39,614 nucleotides of DNA from Candidatus Alistipes equi (lineage in GTDB: Bacteria > Bacteroidota > Bacteroidia > Bacteroidales > Rikenellaceae), in assembly GCA_018065435.1 (NCBI GenBank), contig JAGHTK010000156.1, positions 1-39,614 of the forward strand, written 5' to 3'. The notes below the pieces were generated by a model. The model searched no databases and had not been told where the DNA came from. It saw only the letters and a program-made list of their open reading frames with translations. The translations under genes were made by a program, and so were the position numbers. This document shows, piece by piece, positions 1 through 10,295 of this stretch; position 1 is the first letter of the stretch; every line of letters begins with the position of its first letter.

Positions 1-147
1 TATGTCCTTAACCTGTATGCCTTCAATGCACATGAGAACCATTTTAGCACGTTTTGCAATCCGGATGGAGGATACCTCCTCCATAAGTTCCTGCAATCGC
101 ATAATATCGCTTTTAGAACATACTATTGGTTTCGCTTTTCTAGACAC
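1..147 (-). pseudogene. N-terminal part of an IS630-like transposase, running off the window edge
   Basis: Reverse-strand translation from a GTG at 147: VSRKAKPIVCSKSDIMRLQELMEEVSSIRIAKRAKMVLMCIEGIQVKDI, resembling the IS630-type N-terminal HTH. Truncated by the window, so intactness is unknown. Confidence 0.5.
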
Positions 148-230
148 TCTGTTGTTTATAATAATTAATAACGCTTTTATAGTACAACAAAGATAAAGAA
201 AACAATCTATAATATCTAATTTAGAGTTAC

Positions 231-257
231 AAAAAAATCCGTAGTGAAAACTACGGA
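231..257 (-). terminator. Intrinsic terminator-like hairpin, oriented for the minus strand
   Basis: TCCGTAGT-GAAA-ACTACGGA perfect 8-bp stem at 238-257, next to A7 at 231-237 (U-tract on the minus strand). Confidence 0.5.
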
Positions 258-519
258 ATGCATATTGGTAAGTTTTTCGGATATCTGAAAAGAAAGATAT
301 GATTTAGATCTGCTACACTTTCAGATTAAACTTAGAATCCGCTATTGTAGCAGAGCCCCCAAATTTTGATGATTTCCAACCGTACAGGTGGGAATATTTT
401 TATGTGTGCGGTGATGGAAAGCCGTAGCATTCCTTTCACTATCAGTGTCTAAGCAAAAGACAATGCCAACGAAAGGCTTCGTACTATGCTTGCTCTCAAC
501 GCCTAGCGCACAAGAAACA

Positions 520-743
520 GCAATGAGCCGGAAATTTCTTTGGACGAAATCAATGCAGAAATAGCAGCATACAGGGCAGAAAAGGAATAATCCGGGACCA
601 CAACAATGATAAATGTGGTTATAGACACAAACGTTCTGGTCTCAGTGCTTCTGGCAGAATCAGAGGACTCATCGGTGATCAAACTCATCGATGCAGTGCT
701 TAAGGCAAGTGCAAAGATTCCGGGAGTTGACGTATTTCTTTAG
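520..743 (+). pseudogene. Toxin-antitoxin relic: antitoxin C-terminus (..NEPEISLDEINAEIAAYRAEKE*) followed by a truncated PIN-domain toxin (606-743)
   Basis: MINVVIDTNVLVSVLLAESEDSSVIKLIDAVLKASAKIPGVDVFL* carries the PIN-domain 'VIDTNVLVS' start motif but stops after 45 aa. Confidence 0.6.
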
Positions 744-870
744 AAAAAGATTTTTGGGAACGACGGATAATCAAATAAAAAGATTTCGGGGGAAAACGAT
801 ATTTTCAATTAAATTATTTGGCCAATTCATTGTTTTTCAGTAATATTGCATCTAACATATACAAAGTACA

Positions 871-2226
871 ATGACTGAACGAGTATTCAAGCGAAAAATC
901 TACAAACAAATTCTTTGTTGGAAGAACGCGAACAATGGCAAAAGCGCGCTTCTCATAGAGGGCGCTCGACGCGTGGGCAAATCAACTATCGTAGAGGAAT
1001 TTGCCCGTCGCGAATACAAGTCTTATATTCTCATTGATTTTAATAGAGCAAGCAATGAGGTCAAGGGCTTGTTTGACAACCTTATGGATCTCGACTTTAT
1101 TTTCCTTAAATTGCAAACCTTCTACAAAAAGAAACTGGAGGTGCGCAACTCCGTTATCATATTTGATGAAGTACAAAAATGTCCGAACGCACGTCAGGCT
1201 ATAAAATATCTTGTGGAGGATGGTCGCTACGACTATATTGAGACCGGTTCGCTTATCAGCATTAAGAAGAATACCGAAAACATCACCATTCCAAGTGAAG
1301 AAGACAAACTTCAGATGCACCCTATGGATTATGAAGAGTTCCGATGGGCATTGGGTGACGAGGTAACCATACCGATGTTGAGAACTTTCTGGGAAAAACG
1401 CATTCCGCTTCAGTCGGTTCATCGCGAAACACAGAAAAATCTGCGACTCTACATGCTCGTAGGTGGTATGCCCCAGGCTGTGAATTCCTACCTTAACACC
1501 AACAATTTCGAAAATGTTGATGCTATAAAAAGGAAGATTGTTCAACTCTACGCAGATGATTTCCTAAAGATTGACCCATCGGGACAAGTTACTCAAATGT
1601 TCATGTCTATACCATCAGCTCTTTCCAATAACAAGCATAGATATACTACTACATCTATTATTGGGAATGTGAACGTAGGCAAACGAGTGGAATTGCTCAA
1701 AGCACTTGAAGATAGCAAATGTGTAAACATGGCATACCATGCCAACGATCCAAATATCGGAATGCCTATCTCTACAAACTTTGATAAGTTCAAAATGTAT
1801 GTAGCAGATACCGGATTGATGGTTACTATGGCATTCTGGGATAAAGACTACACCGAGAATGTAATCTACGAGAAATTGCTTAGCGACAAGTTATATGCGA
1901 ACCTTGGCTACATCTACGAAAATATCATTGCACAGATGCTAACAGCTTCCGGTAATAAGCTCTTTTATCATACTTGGTACAAGAAGAAAGAGGATGGCAG
2001 CATAGACGACAAGCACTCGTATGAAATTGATTTTATCCTCAGCAGAGGACACAAGGTATGCCCCATTGAAGTAAAATCATCTGGTTACAAACGACATGTT
2101 TCACTTGATGATTTTTGCAACAAGTATTCAAACCGCATTTTCAATCGATATCTCATCTACACTAAAGACATGACAAAAGAAGGGCAAATATTGTATGTAC
2201 CTGTTTACCTGACGCCTTTCTTGTAA
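871..2226 (+). CDS. AAA ATPase with DUF4143-like C-terminal domain
   Basis: 451 aa; LLIEGARRVGKSTIVEEFA Walker A; SVIIFDEVQ Walker B; C-terminal YEIDFILSRGHKVCPIEVKSSGY (PD-(D/E)XK-like). Confidence 0.85.
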   Translation: MTERVFKRKIYKQILCWKNANNGKSALLIEGARRVGKSTIVEEFARREYKSYILIDFNRASNEVKGLFDNLMDLDFIFLKLQTFYKKKLEVRNSVIIFDEVQKCPNARQAIKYLVEDGRYDYIETGSLISIKKNTENITIPSEEDKLQMHPMDYEEFRWALGDEVTIPMLRTFWEKRIPLQSVHRETQKNLRLYMLVGGMPQAVNSYLNTNNFENVDAIKRKIVQLYADDFLKIDPSGQVTQMFMSIPSALSNNKHRYTTTSIIGNVNVGKRVELLKALEDSKCVNMAYHANDPNIGMPISTNFDKFKMYVADTGLMVTMAFWDKDYTENVIYEKLLSDKLYANLGYIYENIIAQMLTASGNKLFYHTWYKKKEDGSIDDKHSYEIDFILSRGHKVCPIEVKSSGYKRHVSLDDFCNKYSNRIFNRYLIYTKDMTKEGQILYVPVYLTPFL

Positions 2227-2254
2227 ATTGCACAAACTTTTGATGGTATCCCTG

Positions 2255-2546
2255 TTAAACTATTCTTTTGCCATAGAGGCAAGCATGGTAACTGGAATGG
2301 ATTGCTGACATATACGCTATGCAATATAACATACTTGGATATATCAAACGTTTCGATTCGTATGAAACCATTTGAGGTTTATTTACCGATATAACATCAA
2401 AAACAAAAGAAGTGTCCATCGTAGATAAGATTTGGTTGCTCATTATTGAAGTTATCTCATCAATTGCCGAAGAGATCTCTGCCGACTACAATGAACTAAT
2501 AACGTCCACTATCAACAGAAACACTCATCTCAAAATTCTCTTTTAA
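2255..2546 (+). pseudogene. Decayed transposase C-terminus, probably IS4-like
   Basis: Fragments across frames: LFFCHRGKHGNWNGLLT and AMQYNILGYIKRFDSYETI*GLFTDITSKTKEVSIVDKIWLLIIEVISSIAEEISADYNELI; frameshift and in-frame stop. Confidence 0.5.
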
Positions 2547-3054
2547 CCATATTTGAAAAACGGGAATATCGTCTAAAAAAACCAATGCTATAGTTGAATT
2601 ATTTAGTCTGCCTCTCTTGGCGGCGCACCGATGCAAGCCTCATTTGGCAACGGTTGATTTTTAACGGCACCAGTTATCGCTGAACAAAATTCAACGCTAC
2701 AAAGTTCTTATGGATATTTCAAACGACTTACAAAAATGGATTATCAGACCATTGAGACAATTTGCTATAAATAAACGATATAAAAAAAGCACGTCCCTTT
2801 GAATCGGTGATTGTTCGCCTCATCAAAAGGGGTTATTTTACCGCTTATGGCGCTTTTATAATCTGTGGAAATAATATTTTTTTATAGCCTCCGCAGGTTA
2901 TAACCTAGATTTTTCACATTCTCATTTGAAAAGTTTTCCAGCTTTTACCTGCAATCTATGTTTCGTTGCGGGCATTGGCGTGCAAGTTGAAAATTAACTC
3001 ACACCAAAGGCCATAGAAGCGAATAATTTCGCCCACGAACCAATTTATCTGTTT

Positions 3055-3348
3055 ATGAGACGAAAAATTTTGTCCGCTCTGTTTTTGGGTTTCGTGTTTC
3101 GATGCTGGGCACAAGGAAATGGACTTGCCGGAATAAATGAGGCCACATCTGTCATATCGTCCTACTTCGAACCTGTACTGAAACTCATCTACGCAATAGG
3201 TGCTATAATAGGTCTAATAGGAGGTGTACGCGTCTACTCGAAATTCTCTTCGGGAGATCATGATGTAGGAAAGACCGCCGCCGCATGGTTTGGAGCATGC
3301 ATATTTCTAATTGTAGCAGGAACTGTTCTTCGCGCTTTCTTTTTCTAA
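3055..3348 (+). CDS. traE: Conjugative transposon protein TraE-like (small membrane protein, VirB2-like)
   Basis: 97 aa; signal/TM, INEATSVISSYFEPVLKLIYAIGAIIGLIGGVRVYSKFSSGDHDVGKTAAAWFGACIFL; first gene of the tra operon. Confidence 0.85.
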   Translation: MRRKILSALFLGFVFRCWAQGNGLAGINEATSVISSYFEPVLKLIYAIGAIIGLIGGVRVYSKFSSGDHDVGKTAAAWFGACIFLIVAGTVLRAFFF

Positions 3349-3350
3349 GG

Positions 3351-3653
3351 ATGGAATACATTTCAAGACTTGTTGATAAAAAAACGCAACTTATGGGGCG
3401 TGATGCTATAATAACAATACCGCTTCTTGTTCTGGAGGCTACTTTGCTTTCTTTGAGCATTCTTCTGATGATTGCAGGGGTGGATATTAGATATATTGTG
3501 GGTGTATTTCTGATTCTTCAGGCACTTCTTCTGGCTTTGTTTCTGATGCTTCCAAAAAAGGTGAAAATATTGCAGGAGCATATTCTTGGTCACCTTACAA
3601 GGTGTCGTATAACAACATCCTGTTCCGTTAAGAAAATTCTTCTAGGAAAATAG
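3351..3653 (+). CDS. traF: Conjugative transposon protein TraF-like (small membrane protein, VirB3-like)
   Basis: Likely start is ATG 3351 inside the 3285-3653 ORF; two TM helices; between traE and traG. Confidence 0.75.
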   Translation: MEYISRLVDKKTQLMGRDAIITIPLLVLEATLLSLSILLMIAGVDIRYIVGVFLILQALLLALFLMLPKKVKILQEHILGHLTRCRITTSCSVKKILLGK

Positions 3654-3659
3654 CCCAAA

Positions 3660-6152
3660 ATGAAAACTTGCACGCTTAAAGATATTCTTCCCATCTGGGA
3701 AACTAAAAAGAACTATATCCTATCAAAAGATATGGATGTAACGTTTGGGTGTGAAATAGTTTTTCCTTCGATGTTCGCCCTTTCAAACGAAGAAATCAAA
3801 AAGATGCACGAGGCCTTTTCCAGAGCGCTGGAGATGCTTCCCTCGAATGCCGTTGTGCACCTTAGAAGCGAATACCGCTACGTAAATCCGAAAATTAAAA
3901 CATGGTACAGAGATGAAATTGAAAAGCAAAACGACATGCATTTCTGCAAGCGTCCTCTTTTTGAGAGCACCTCACACCTTTTCATAACATTCAGAAATCA
4001 TCCGGGAATTCCACCCACTATCCTTATGGGATGTCTTTCAAAAAAGGGGATTATCTCCAAGGAGCATCTCGAAAAGGTTCAAAACAAAGAGTATTTCGAC
4101 CATGTTGAAAAGTTCTTCAGATGTATCGAATCCTCGACTTCGATTGTACTTAAAGCTCCTATGGAATGTGATTTTGAAAATGGGGAAAGCCTTCAAAGCA
4201 TAATTCAAAGAAGTCTTTTTGTGGGAGCTTCTTTCGAAGCACCTTTGGAGGATATAACATTTGATGGGGAGTGTCTAAAGGTAGGAAGACGCCACATATC
4301 GATTCTCTCTCTTGGAGAGCTTTCCCTGCTTAGTCCAACAATCTCCCCTATAAAATACTTACAACAAACTAAAAACTCTAAGGATGATTTAGCCCTTTCA
4401 CTTCTTTGCGCGATTGGAGTTTTGTTTCCAAGGGAACACGTTGTAAATGTAGTAATCTCTTTGGGGGATACTCAAAAAGAACTTTCCAGAATAGAGCGTA
4501 GCTCCAATCATAAACACTCTTTGGAACTCTTTTCAAGTGAGAATAGAACATCGGCCCTGGAGCAAGAACAGTTTATTTCCAAGATAACAAAAGGCGGGGA
4601 AACAATCTGCCATCTACACCTTAACCTTATGCTCTGGGACGAAAACGAGGCTATGTTATCAAAAAAAGAAACGGAGGCCGTATCGGCATTTTCCACGCTT
4701 GGATGGAAGTGCCACATTGAGCGAAACCGCCTTCTCGCGCTTTTTTTAAGTTCTATTGCTGGAGCTGCGGGAAGGATCTCTCGTCTGGAAAGTATGACCC
4801 TTACACAAAATGAGGCAGCGATGTTTCTTTCCAGCGAAAGAATCGATAAAGTCTACCCTACCCAGAACGGAGTTCGCCTTGTGGAACGCATCTCGGGAAA
4901 TCCCATCGATGTGGACCTTACGGATACGCCCTTCTTGCAAGGCATCATATCGAATCGCAATAAGTTCATTTTGGGTCCATCTGGCTCTGGCAAGAGTTTT
5001 TTTATGAATCATCTTCTTCACTGCTACTATACACAAGGTTATCACATAGTGGTACTGGATATGGGAGGGAGCTATAAGAACCTCCAGAGAGTTATCCAGT
5101 GGCAAAGTATGGGTCGTGATGGGCTGGAAGTGGAATATGGTACAAACACTGGCTTTTCGATGAATCCGTTTCGCTCTGTGGATTCTGATGACAGCGAAAA
5201 ACTGGATTCCATAATGAATGTCATCCTCTCTTTATGGAAACACGATAGTGAAAGTGTTTCCAGACGTGAAGAGACCTTTTTAGCAGAGAGTATCGCCCTT
5301 TATACGGAGAGTGTCAAGGCGAATAAACGGACAGGATCGATGGATGGATACGTACGCTTCGTGGAGGGAGAATACCAAGAAAAACTTCGTGAGCGTAACA
5401 TCTCATCCAAAGAATTCCCTCTTATGGAATTTCTTTCATCACTTAAGCCCTATACACATCGAGGAAAGTTTTCCCGCTATATAGATTCTAATATGGAAGA
5501 GGACCTTCTTTCGAACCGCTTTATACTCTTTGATATAGATCGCGTCAAGGACAACCGCATCTTAAAGAACATACTGCTTCTTTCGCTTACGGAATGCTAT
5601 ATGGAAAAACTACGAAAACTTCCGGGTAAGCGTAAGGTCATTGTAATGGACGAAGTCTGGAAGGCAATCTCGAGTGAACGTATGGCAGACTATCTAAGAT
5701 ACCTCTTTAAGACTGTTAGAAAGCACGAAGGAGAGGCCATCGTACTTAGTCAGGAAATCGAAGATCTGGTCGAATCCCCTATTGTAAAACAGACTATTGT
5801 CTGCAACTCGGACTGCAGAATCCTCTTCGATATGAAACATAACCGTGTGGCACTGGAGCGTCTAAGAGCTCTTCTTGCGCTTGATGGAAAGGCCATGGGA
5901 GAAATTGAATCACTAAACAGTGCCATAGGTCGGGAACTCTCTGGAAAAGATGTCTGGATAGGTTTCTCTTCGGGTGAAAGTCATGTCTTTAGAGTTGAGG
6001 TAAGTCCAACGGAGCGTATTCTTTACTCTTCCGATGAGAAGACCAAAGAAGAGATGGAACGATATATGCTTCAGGGGTTGGATCCCATAAGTGCAGCCCA
6101 AAGAATTCTTCAAAACAAACAAAGTGCAACGACAAAAGAATCTTTTATATGA
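3660..6152 (+). CDS. traG: TraG-like conjugation ATPase (VirB4 family)
   Basis: 830 aa; FILGPSGSGKSFFMNHLL Walker A; KVIVMDEVWKAI Walker B; position in operon. Confidence 0.92.
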   Translation: MKTCTLKDILPIWETKKNYILSKDMDVTFGCEIVFPSMFALSNEEIKKMHEAFSRALEMLPSNAVVHLRSEYRYVNPKIKTWYRDEIEKQNDMHFCKRPLFESTSHLFITFRNHPGIPPTILMGCLSKKGIISKEHLEKVQNKEYFDHVEKFFRCIESSTSIVLKAPMECDFENGESLQSIIQRSLFVGASFEAPLEDITFDGECLKVGRRHISILSLGELSLLSPTISPIKYLQQTKNSKDDLALSLLCAIGVLFPREHVVNVVISLGDTQKELSRIERSSNHKHSLELFSSENRTSALEQEQFISKITKGGETICHLHLNLMLWDENEAMLSKKETEAVSAFSTLGWKCHIERNRLLALFLSSIAGAAGRISRLESMTLTQNEAAMFLSSERIDKVYPTQNGVRLVERISGNPIDVDLTDTPFLQGIISNRNKFILGPSGSGKSFFMNHLLHCYYTQGYHIVVLDMGGSYKNLQRVIQWQSMGRDGLEVEYGTNTGFSMNPFRSVDSDDSEKLDSIMNVILSLWKHDSESVSRREETFLAESIALYTESVKANKRTGSMDGYVRFVEGEYQEKLRERNISSKEFPLMEFLSSLKPYTHRGKFSRYIDSNMEEDLLSNRFILFDIDRVKDNRILKNILLLSLTECYMEKLRKLPGKRKVIVMDEVWKAISSERMADYLRYLFKTVRKHEGEAIVLSQEIEDLVESPIVKQTIVCNSDCRILFDMKHNRVALERLRALLALDGKAMGEIESLNSAIGRELSGKDVWIGFSSGESHVFRVEVSPTERILYSSDEKTKEEMERYMLQGLDPISAAQRILQNKQSATTKESFI

Positions 6153-6793
6153 AACAACTCCGTAGGAAATTTTTCGTAACGTTTATTTCACTTATGCTTT
6201 TTGTGGTTTATGATACGAAGTGTCAGATTGTTGTAAGCGATCCTTCGAATCTTGCCCAAAGTATAGTCAATGCGGCAAACGAGATGCAGTATACAGCCTC
6301 CTCGGCACAAACAGCTCTTGAAAATCTCGAGAAGACAAAACAGATATTCTCAAGTCAACGGGAGTTTTTCGAACAGTTCCGCGTGGTATCCGCAGCCGTA
6401 AAGGGCGCAAGAAAGCTTCAGGAAGTAATGTTACTTTCCGAGCGCGTTCTGGACACGTATCTGCTTTCTTATCGCACAATTGCAGCTTCAAAATACATTT
6501 CCCCGAAAGAACTTGGAGCCGTAGCTTCTTCCTACGCTACGATTCTTCGTCGAACGGCCGCGGTTCTTTTGGATGTCAGGGAGGCTATCCAGGAAGGAGG
6601 TCTTCGCCTTAATGACAGTGGTCGCATGGACCTTATTCTAAGATGCTACCAGGAAGCAGAAGAACTCATCTCGATAACGGATTACTTCTCAAGAGAACTT
6701 CTTTCGCTTATACGTCTACGAGATGAAGCACGAAGACTCAGAAATCGCTTTCGCGAGATTGGAGGAGATACTAAAAAACTAAATTTCAAGTAA
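6149..6793 (+). CDS. traI: TraI-like conjugative transposon protein (DUF4141-like)
   Basis: 214 aa; signal peptide and long helical region; overlaps the end of traG; precedes traJ. Confidence 0.7.
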   Translation: MKQLRRKFFVTFISLMLFVVYDTKCQIVVSDPSNLAQSIVNAANEMQYTASSAQTALENLEKTKQIFSSQREFFEQFRVVSAAVKGARKLQEVMLLSERVLDTYLLSYRTIAASKYISPKELGAVASSYATILRRTAAVLLDVREAIQEGGLRLNDSGRMDLILRCYQEAEELISITDYFSRELLSLIRLRDEARRLRNRFREIGGDTKKLNFK

Positions 6794-6795
6794 GG

Positions 6796-7764
6796 ATGGT
6801 AAGAATTCTTGTAACATTCTCCACACTTTCGGACCTTCTTTTTAATCTTCACACGAAGATGCTTTCGGTGGTAGAACCTATGTGCCACGTAGCACAAGGT
6901 ATGGCAGCCCTGGCAGTTCTTTTTAAGGTATCCTTTCACATCTATCGCTCAATGTCAATGGGAGAGCCCCTATTGGGAGCAGCACTTTCCATGGTTCGTT
7001 CCCTTCTTGTACTTCTTTGCATAGCGCTCTTTCCTTCGCTTGTGATAGGCGGTCTGAATGGTATTCTTTCACCCCTTAGTTCAGGTACGCAACTTATGCT
7101 TGAAAAGAATCGCGAGAAGATGGAAGATGTGCACGAACAATACGAGATGAAACTTAGAGAGAAAATCTCTAGCGATGATGGACAGGGATATGTTCTTGAT
7201 GACGAGGAGTTCAACCGCCGTATGCAGCGTATGGGAATTCTTGAAGCCCCGGAAATGCTTTCGATGGTTATGGAGCGAAGCGCATTTCATCTTCGTGAGC
7301 GGGCCCTGAGACTTCTTCGGGAAATTCTTCGCATTCTCTACGATTCTATGACACTTTGTCTTAATACCCTTCGCACATTTTTCCTTGTAATTCTTTCCAT
7401 CGTAGGTCCGATATCCTTTGCCATATCAATCTGGAAAGGCTTCGAAATAACACTTCCATACTGGATATCAAAATATGTAAGTGTCTATTTATGGCTTCCC
7501 CTTGGAAACATCCTTTCCGCTTTAATGGAAAGAATCGAATGTATGGTAATTGAGAATGATCTTGCAGCAATTACAAGTGGACAAGATATCTCCCAGGAGG
7601 CATCCGATGCCTTTTGGATTGCCTTTTCGCTTATGGGAATCGTTGGTTTTCGTATGGTTCCCCATCTTTCCTCGTGGATTATACAATGTTCTACGGCGGA
7701 ACGTTATAGTGGAGCTATAGCCGAAATCACTTCATCCGTACTCTCTGCCTTTTATCGAAAATAA
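6796..7764 (+). CDS. traJ: TraJ-like conjugative transposon inner-membrane protein
   Basis: 322 aa multi-TM protein in the traJ position. Confidence 0.8.
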   Translation: MVRILVTFSTLSDLLFNLHTKMLSVVEPMCHVAQGMAALAVLFKVSFHIYRSMSMGEPLLGAALSMVRSLLVLLCIALFPSLVIGGLNGILSPLSSGTQLMLEKNREKMEDVHEQYEMKLREKISSDDGQGYVLDDEEFNRRMQRMGILEAPEMLSMVMERSAFHLRERALRLLREILRILYDSMTLCLNTLRTFFLVILSIVGPISFAISIWKGFEITLPYWISKYVSVYLWLPLGNILSALMERIECMVIENDLAAITSGQDISQEASDAFWIAFSLMGIVGFRMVPHLSSWIIQCSTAERYSGAIAEITSSVLSAFYRK

Positions 7765-7775
7765 AACAAGACTCT

Positions 7776-8417
7776 ATGGAAATTTTCAAAAGATACCCCA
7801 TTGGGGAAGTGGAAACAGTGTCAAGGACGTTTCGTGTGATGCAACGAATAACGATTCTTAGTATCCTATGTGCCTTAATTACAATATCGGCCGTTGCAAT
7901 TTACGCTATGTGGCAAACGGAAGAGAAGTACGACAGAATATACGTACTGGACGAGGGGCACTCAATCTGGATGACTAGAAGGGAAAGCGCTCTGGAAGAT
8001 AGGCCCCTGGAGGCTAAGGCGCACCTGCGTCTTTTTCATGAGATGTTCTTTACGCTTTCTCCAAATAGTGAATCGTGGGATGAAGCTCTGAAAAGAAGCC
8101 TGGAGATGGGAGGCGAAAGCGTTCGAACGCTTTACGAAGATTTGAAGGAAAGTCGCTTTTATGAACGTTTGCACGATACGGGCGCCATACAACGAATCAT
8201 AGTTGATAGTATTCAACTTCTGGAAAGGAGCTATCCAATCCAGGCTACAACATTTTCTCGTCAGATAATCGAAAGAGAATCCGTAACGGAGAGCCGACTT
8301 CTTATAACGGAGTGTGTTCTTTCGCAGTGCCCTCGCACCTATAGTAATCCTCACGGATTTTTAGTCAATCGCTTTCGAATAACCAAAAACAGTGCATTAG
8401 AAAGAAAACACAAATGA
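7776..8417 (+). CDS. traK: TraK-like conjugative transposon protein (VirB8-like)
   Basis: 213 aa; single N-terminal TM; KYDRIYVLDEGHSIWMTRRE; position. Confidence 0.8.
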   Translation: MEIFKRYPIGEVETVSRTFRVMQRITILSILCALITISAVAIYAMWQTEEKYDRIYVLDEGHSIWMTRRESALEDRPLEAKAHLRLFHEMFFTLSPNSESWDEALKRSLEMGGESVRTLYEDLKESRFYERLHDTGAIQRIIVDSIQLLERSYPIQATTFSRQIIERESVTESRLLITECVLSQCPRTYSNPHGFLVNRFRITKNSALERKHK

Positions 8418-9484
8418 AACGAAAAACGGAATATATGCTTTACGCACTTAGTGTTGTCGTGGTTGCTATCCCATTTATGCTTTCTATTAAAAAGGAGCAA
8501 ACAGATGGATTTAACTGTGAATTTCCAAAGGCGTACGATGGAGAAAAATGCCAAAAGCCAAGCGGAGCGCTACTAATGGAAGTACCTCTTCTTACGGACT
8601 CGGTTTTTGAAAAAAGTGCCCTTCAAACAAAAAACAGCACTACCCTTCTGGATACAATTTCCAAAAAGAAAACATCCATCAACTGCTCGCTTCATAAAAG
8701 CCAGACAGCCCTTGAGGCCGTTGGAAAAGCAAGAAGTGTTGCAAGGGATTGTCACAAAGAAAAAAGGATTCCAAAAAAGACTATAAAAGACACTATTTCA
8801 AGTGGAAAGTATCAAAAAACTGACCAGATGGAACTTATTCGTGAAAGTTACCGCCTTGCAATGGAGCTTTCGGGCAAGACTCAAAAAAAAGAAACCCCGG
8901 GCATCACGCATAAAAAAAGTTACCGATTAGAAAAACTTAAGGAGAACGAAGGGGTTGTATCATCCCTTTGTGGAATGGAGAGTGAAGCTAAGTTTTTTGG
9001 ATGCAACAATGAAACGCAGGCACCCCAGGGTGAAGAACTCTTTCTTTTTAAGCTCTGGCAAAAGCAAACTATCGAAAACGGTTCTAGCATGCTTCTAAGC
9101 CTTAATGAAGATGTTCTCATTGAAGGCCACAGAATTTATTCAGGAACGATTTTTGAGGCCGTTGCAAAAGTGGATAAAGACCATCTTTTTATTGAGGTAA
9201 ACTTCCTGGAAATAGACTCTAAAAGAATTCCTCTTTGCTTAAAGGCCGTATCAGCGCAAGGAAGTGATGGATTTACTATTCAAGAAGGAGAGCTTCGAAC
9301 TATCGGAAATGCTATAAAACAAGGTACGCTGGAGGCTTCGAATCTAGGGCTTTCCCATGGAATACTACAACGTGGTATTCACGAAGGAGTGGAAGCTACA
9401 AGGGAAATTCTTGAGAAAAAAATTCAAAAAAAGCGCATCGTTCTGGAAAGTGGTATGACCCTTTTTATGCGAAATGCTCAATAG
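8414..9484 (+). CDS. traM: TraM-like conjugative transposon protein (VirB10-like)
   Basis: 356 aa; N-terminal TM, low-complexity linker, C-terminal IENGSSMLLSLNEDVLIEGHRIYSGTIFEAVAKV.. typical of TraM. Confidence 0.85.
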   Translation: MKRKTEYMLYALSVVVVAIPFMLSIKKEQTDGFNCEFPKAYDGEKCQKPSGALLMEVPLLTDSVFEKSALQTKNSTTLLDTISKKKTSINCSLHKSQTALEAVGKARSVARDCHKEKRIPKKTIKDTISSGKYQKTDQMELIRESYRLAMELSGKTQKKETPGITHKKSYRLEKLKENEGVVSSLCGMESEAKFFGCNNETQAPQGEELFLFKLWQKQTIENGSSMLLSLNEDVLIEGHRIYSGTIFEAVAKVDKDHLFIEVNFLEIDSKRIPLCLKAVSAQGSDGFTIQEGELRTIGNAIKQGTLEASNLGLSHGILQRGIHEGVEATREILEKKIQKKRIVLESGMTLFMRNAQ

Positions 9485-10295
9485 AGAAAAACAATACGCA
9501 TTACAAAATCAAATGAAACGAAGACTTTTTATTTCACTTCTATGGCTTACAGCACTTTGCAGTAAAGTGGATGCTAATGCTTTTTTCAAAGAAAGGGATG
9601 AGAGCGTTCCAGAATTGGAAGTTGCTTTTGATAAGACCCTGCACCTTATTTTTTGCGAGAGAATCGTATACGTTGATCTAGGCTCTCAGGAGATAATTGC
9701 AGGAAAGGCTCCAGGGGTTGAGAATATCCTTCGAGTAAAAAGCCAGCGGGAGAACCCCTCGCTTGATACAACTCTTTCGGTTGTTACCCAGTCAGGAACT
9801 TTCTACTGCTTTCGTTGCATCTATAATGCTAATCCAAAAAGTCTAAGTATTCACCTTAACAGTATGGAAAAAGTGGCTGAAGTAACGGATGATTTTTCTT
9901 GGGAAGAGTTACTTCTTATTAAAAAACGCATAAAAGAGTACGAGCAGGAGCAGCGAGCAACTATAGGAAAAATCTTCAAGAGCAAAAAAATCGAAGTTGC
10001 GTTTTTGATTCGTTCCAAACAACGTCTGATTGTTGCCTTAAAAATGGATGAAAAGCAGGAAACGAAAGTAGCAATCAGAGACCTTTCACGCTCAAAATCA
10101 AAAATTCAGATGAGTGAGTACTCCTATAAACAAATCCTTTCCAGAAAAGATATTGGGGATTTAACGGTGGTGCTTCTAAGGGACCAAGGCCCTAAGCGCA
10201 GCGCTTCACTTGAAATTTCCATAAAACAAAACGAACAAACCTTCCTTTTGGAGCTTAGCCCAAGGGAAAGAAAAATGCTTGGAGAATGGGAATAA
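9474..10295 (+). CDS. traN: TraN-like conjugative transposon protein (DUF4138, VirB9-like)
   Basis: 273 aa; KTLHLIFCERIVYVDLGSQEIIAGKAPGVENILRVKSQ is TraN-like. Confidence 0.85.
   Translation: MLNREKQYALQNQMKRRLFISLLWLTALCSKVDANAFFKERDESVPELEVAFDKTLHLIFCERIVYVDLGSQEIIAGKAPGVENILRVKSQRENPSLDTTLSVVTQSGTFYCFRCIYNANPKSLSIHLNSMEKVAEVTDDFSWEELLLIKKRIKEYEQEQRATIGKIFKSKKIEVAFLIRSKQRLIVALKMDEKQETKVAIRDLSRSKSKIQMSEYSYKQILSRKDIGDLTVVLLRDQGPKRSASLEISIKQNEQTFLLELSPRERKMLGEWE

Noticed and set aside
982-1545. 187-aa minus-strand ORF
   Set aside because: Fully antisense to the well-supported ATPase 871-2226, with no recognisable domain.
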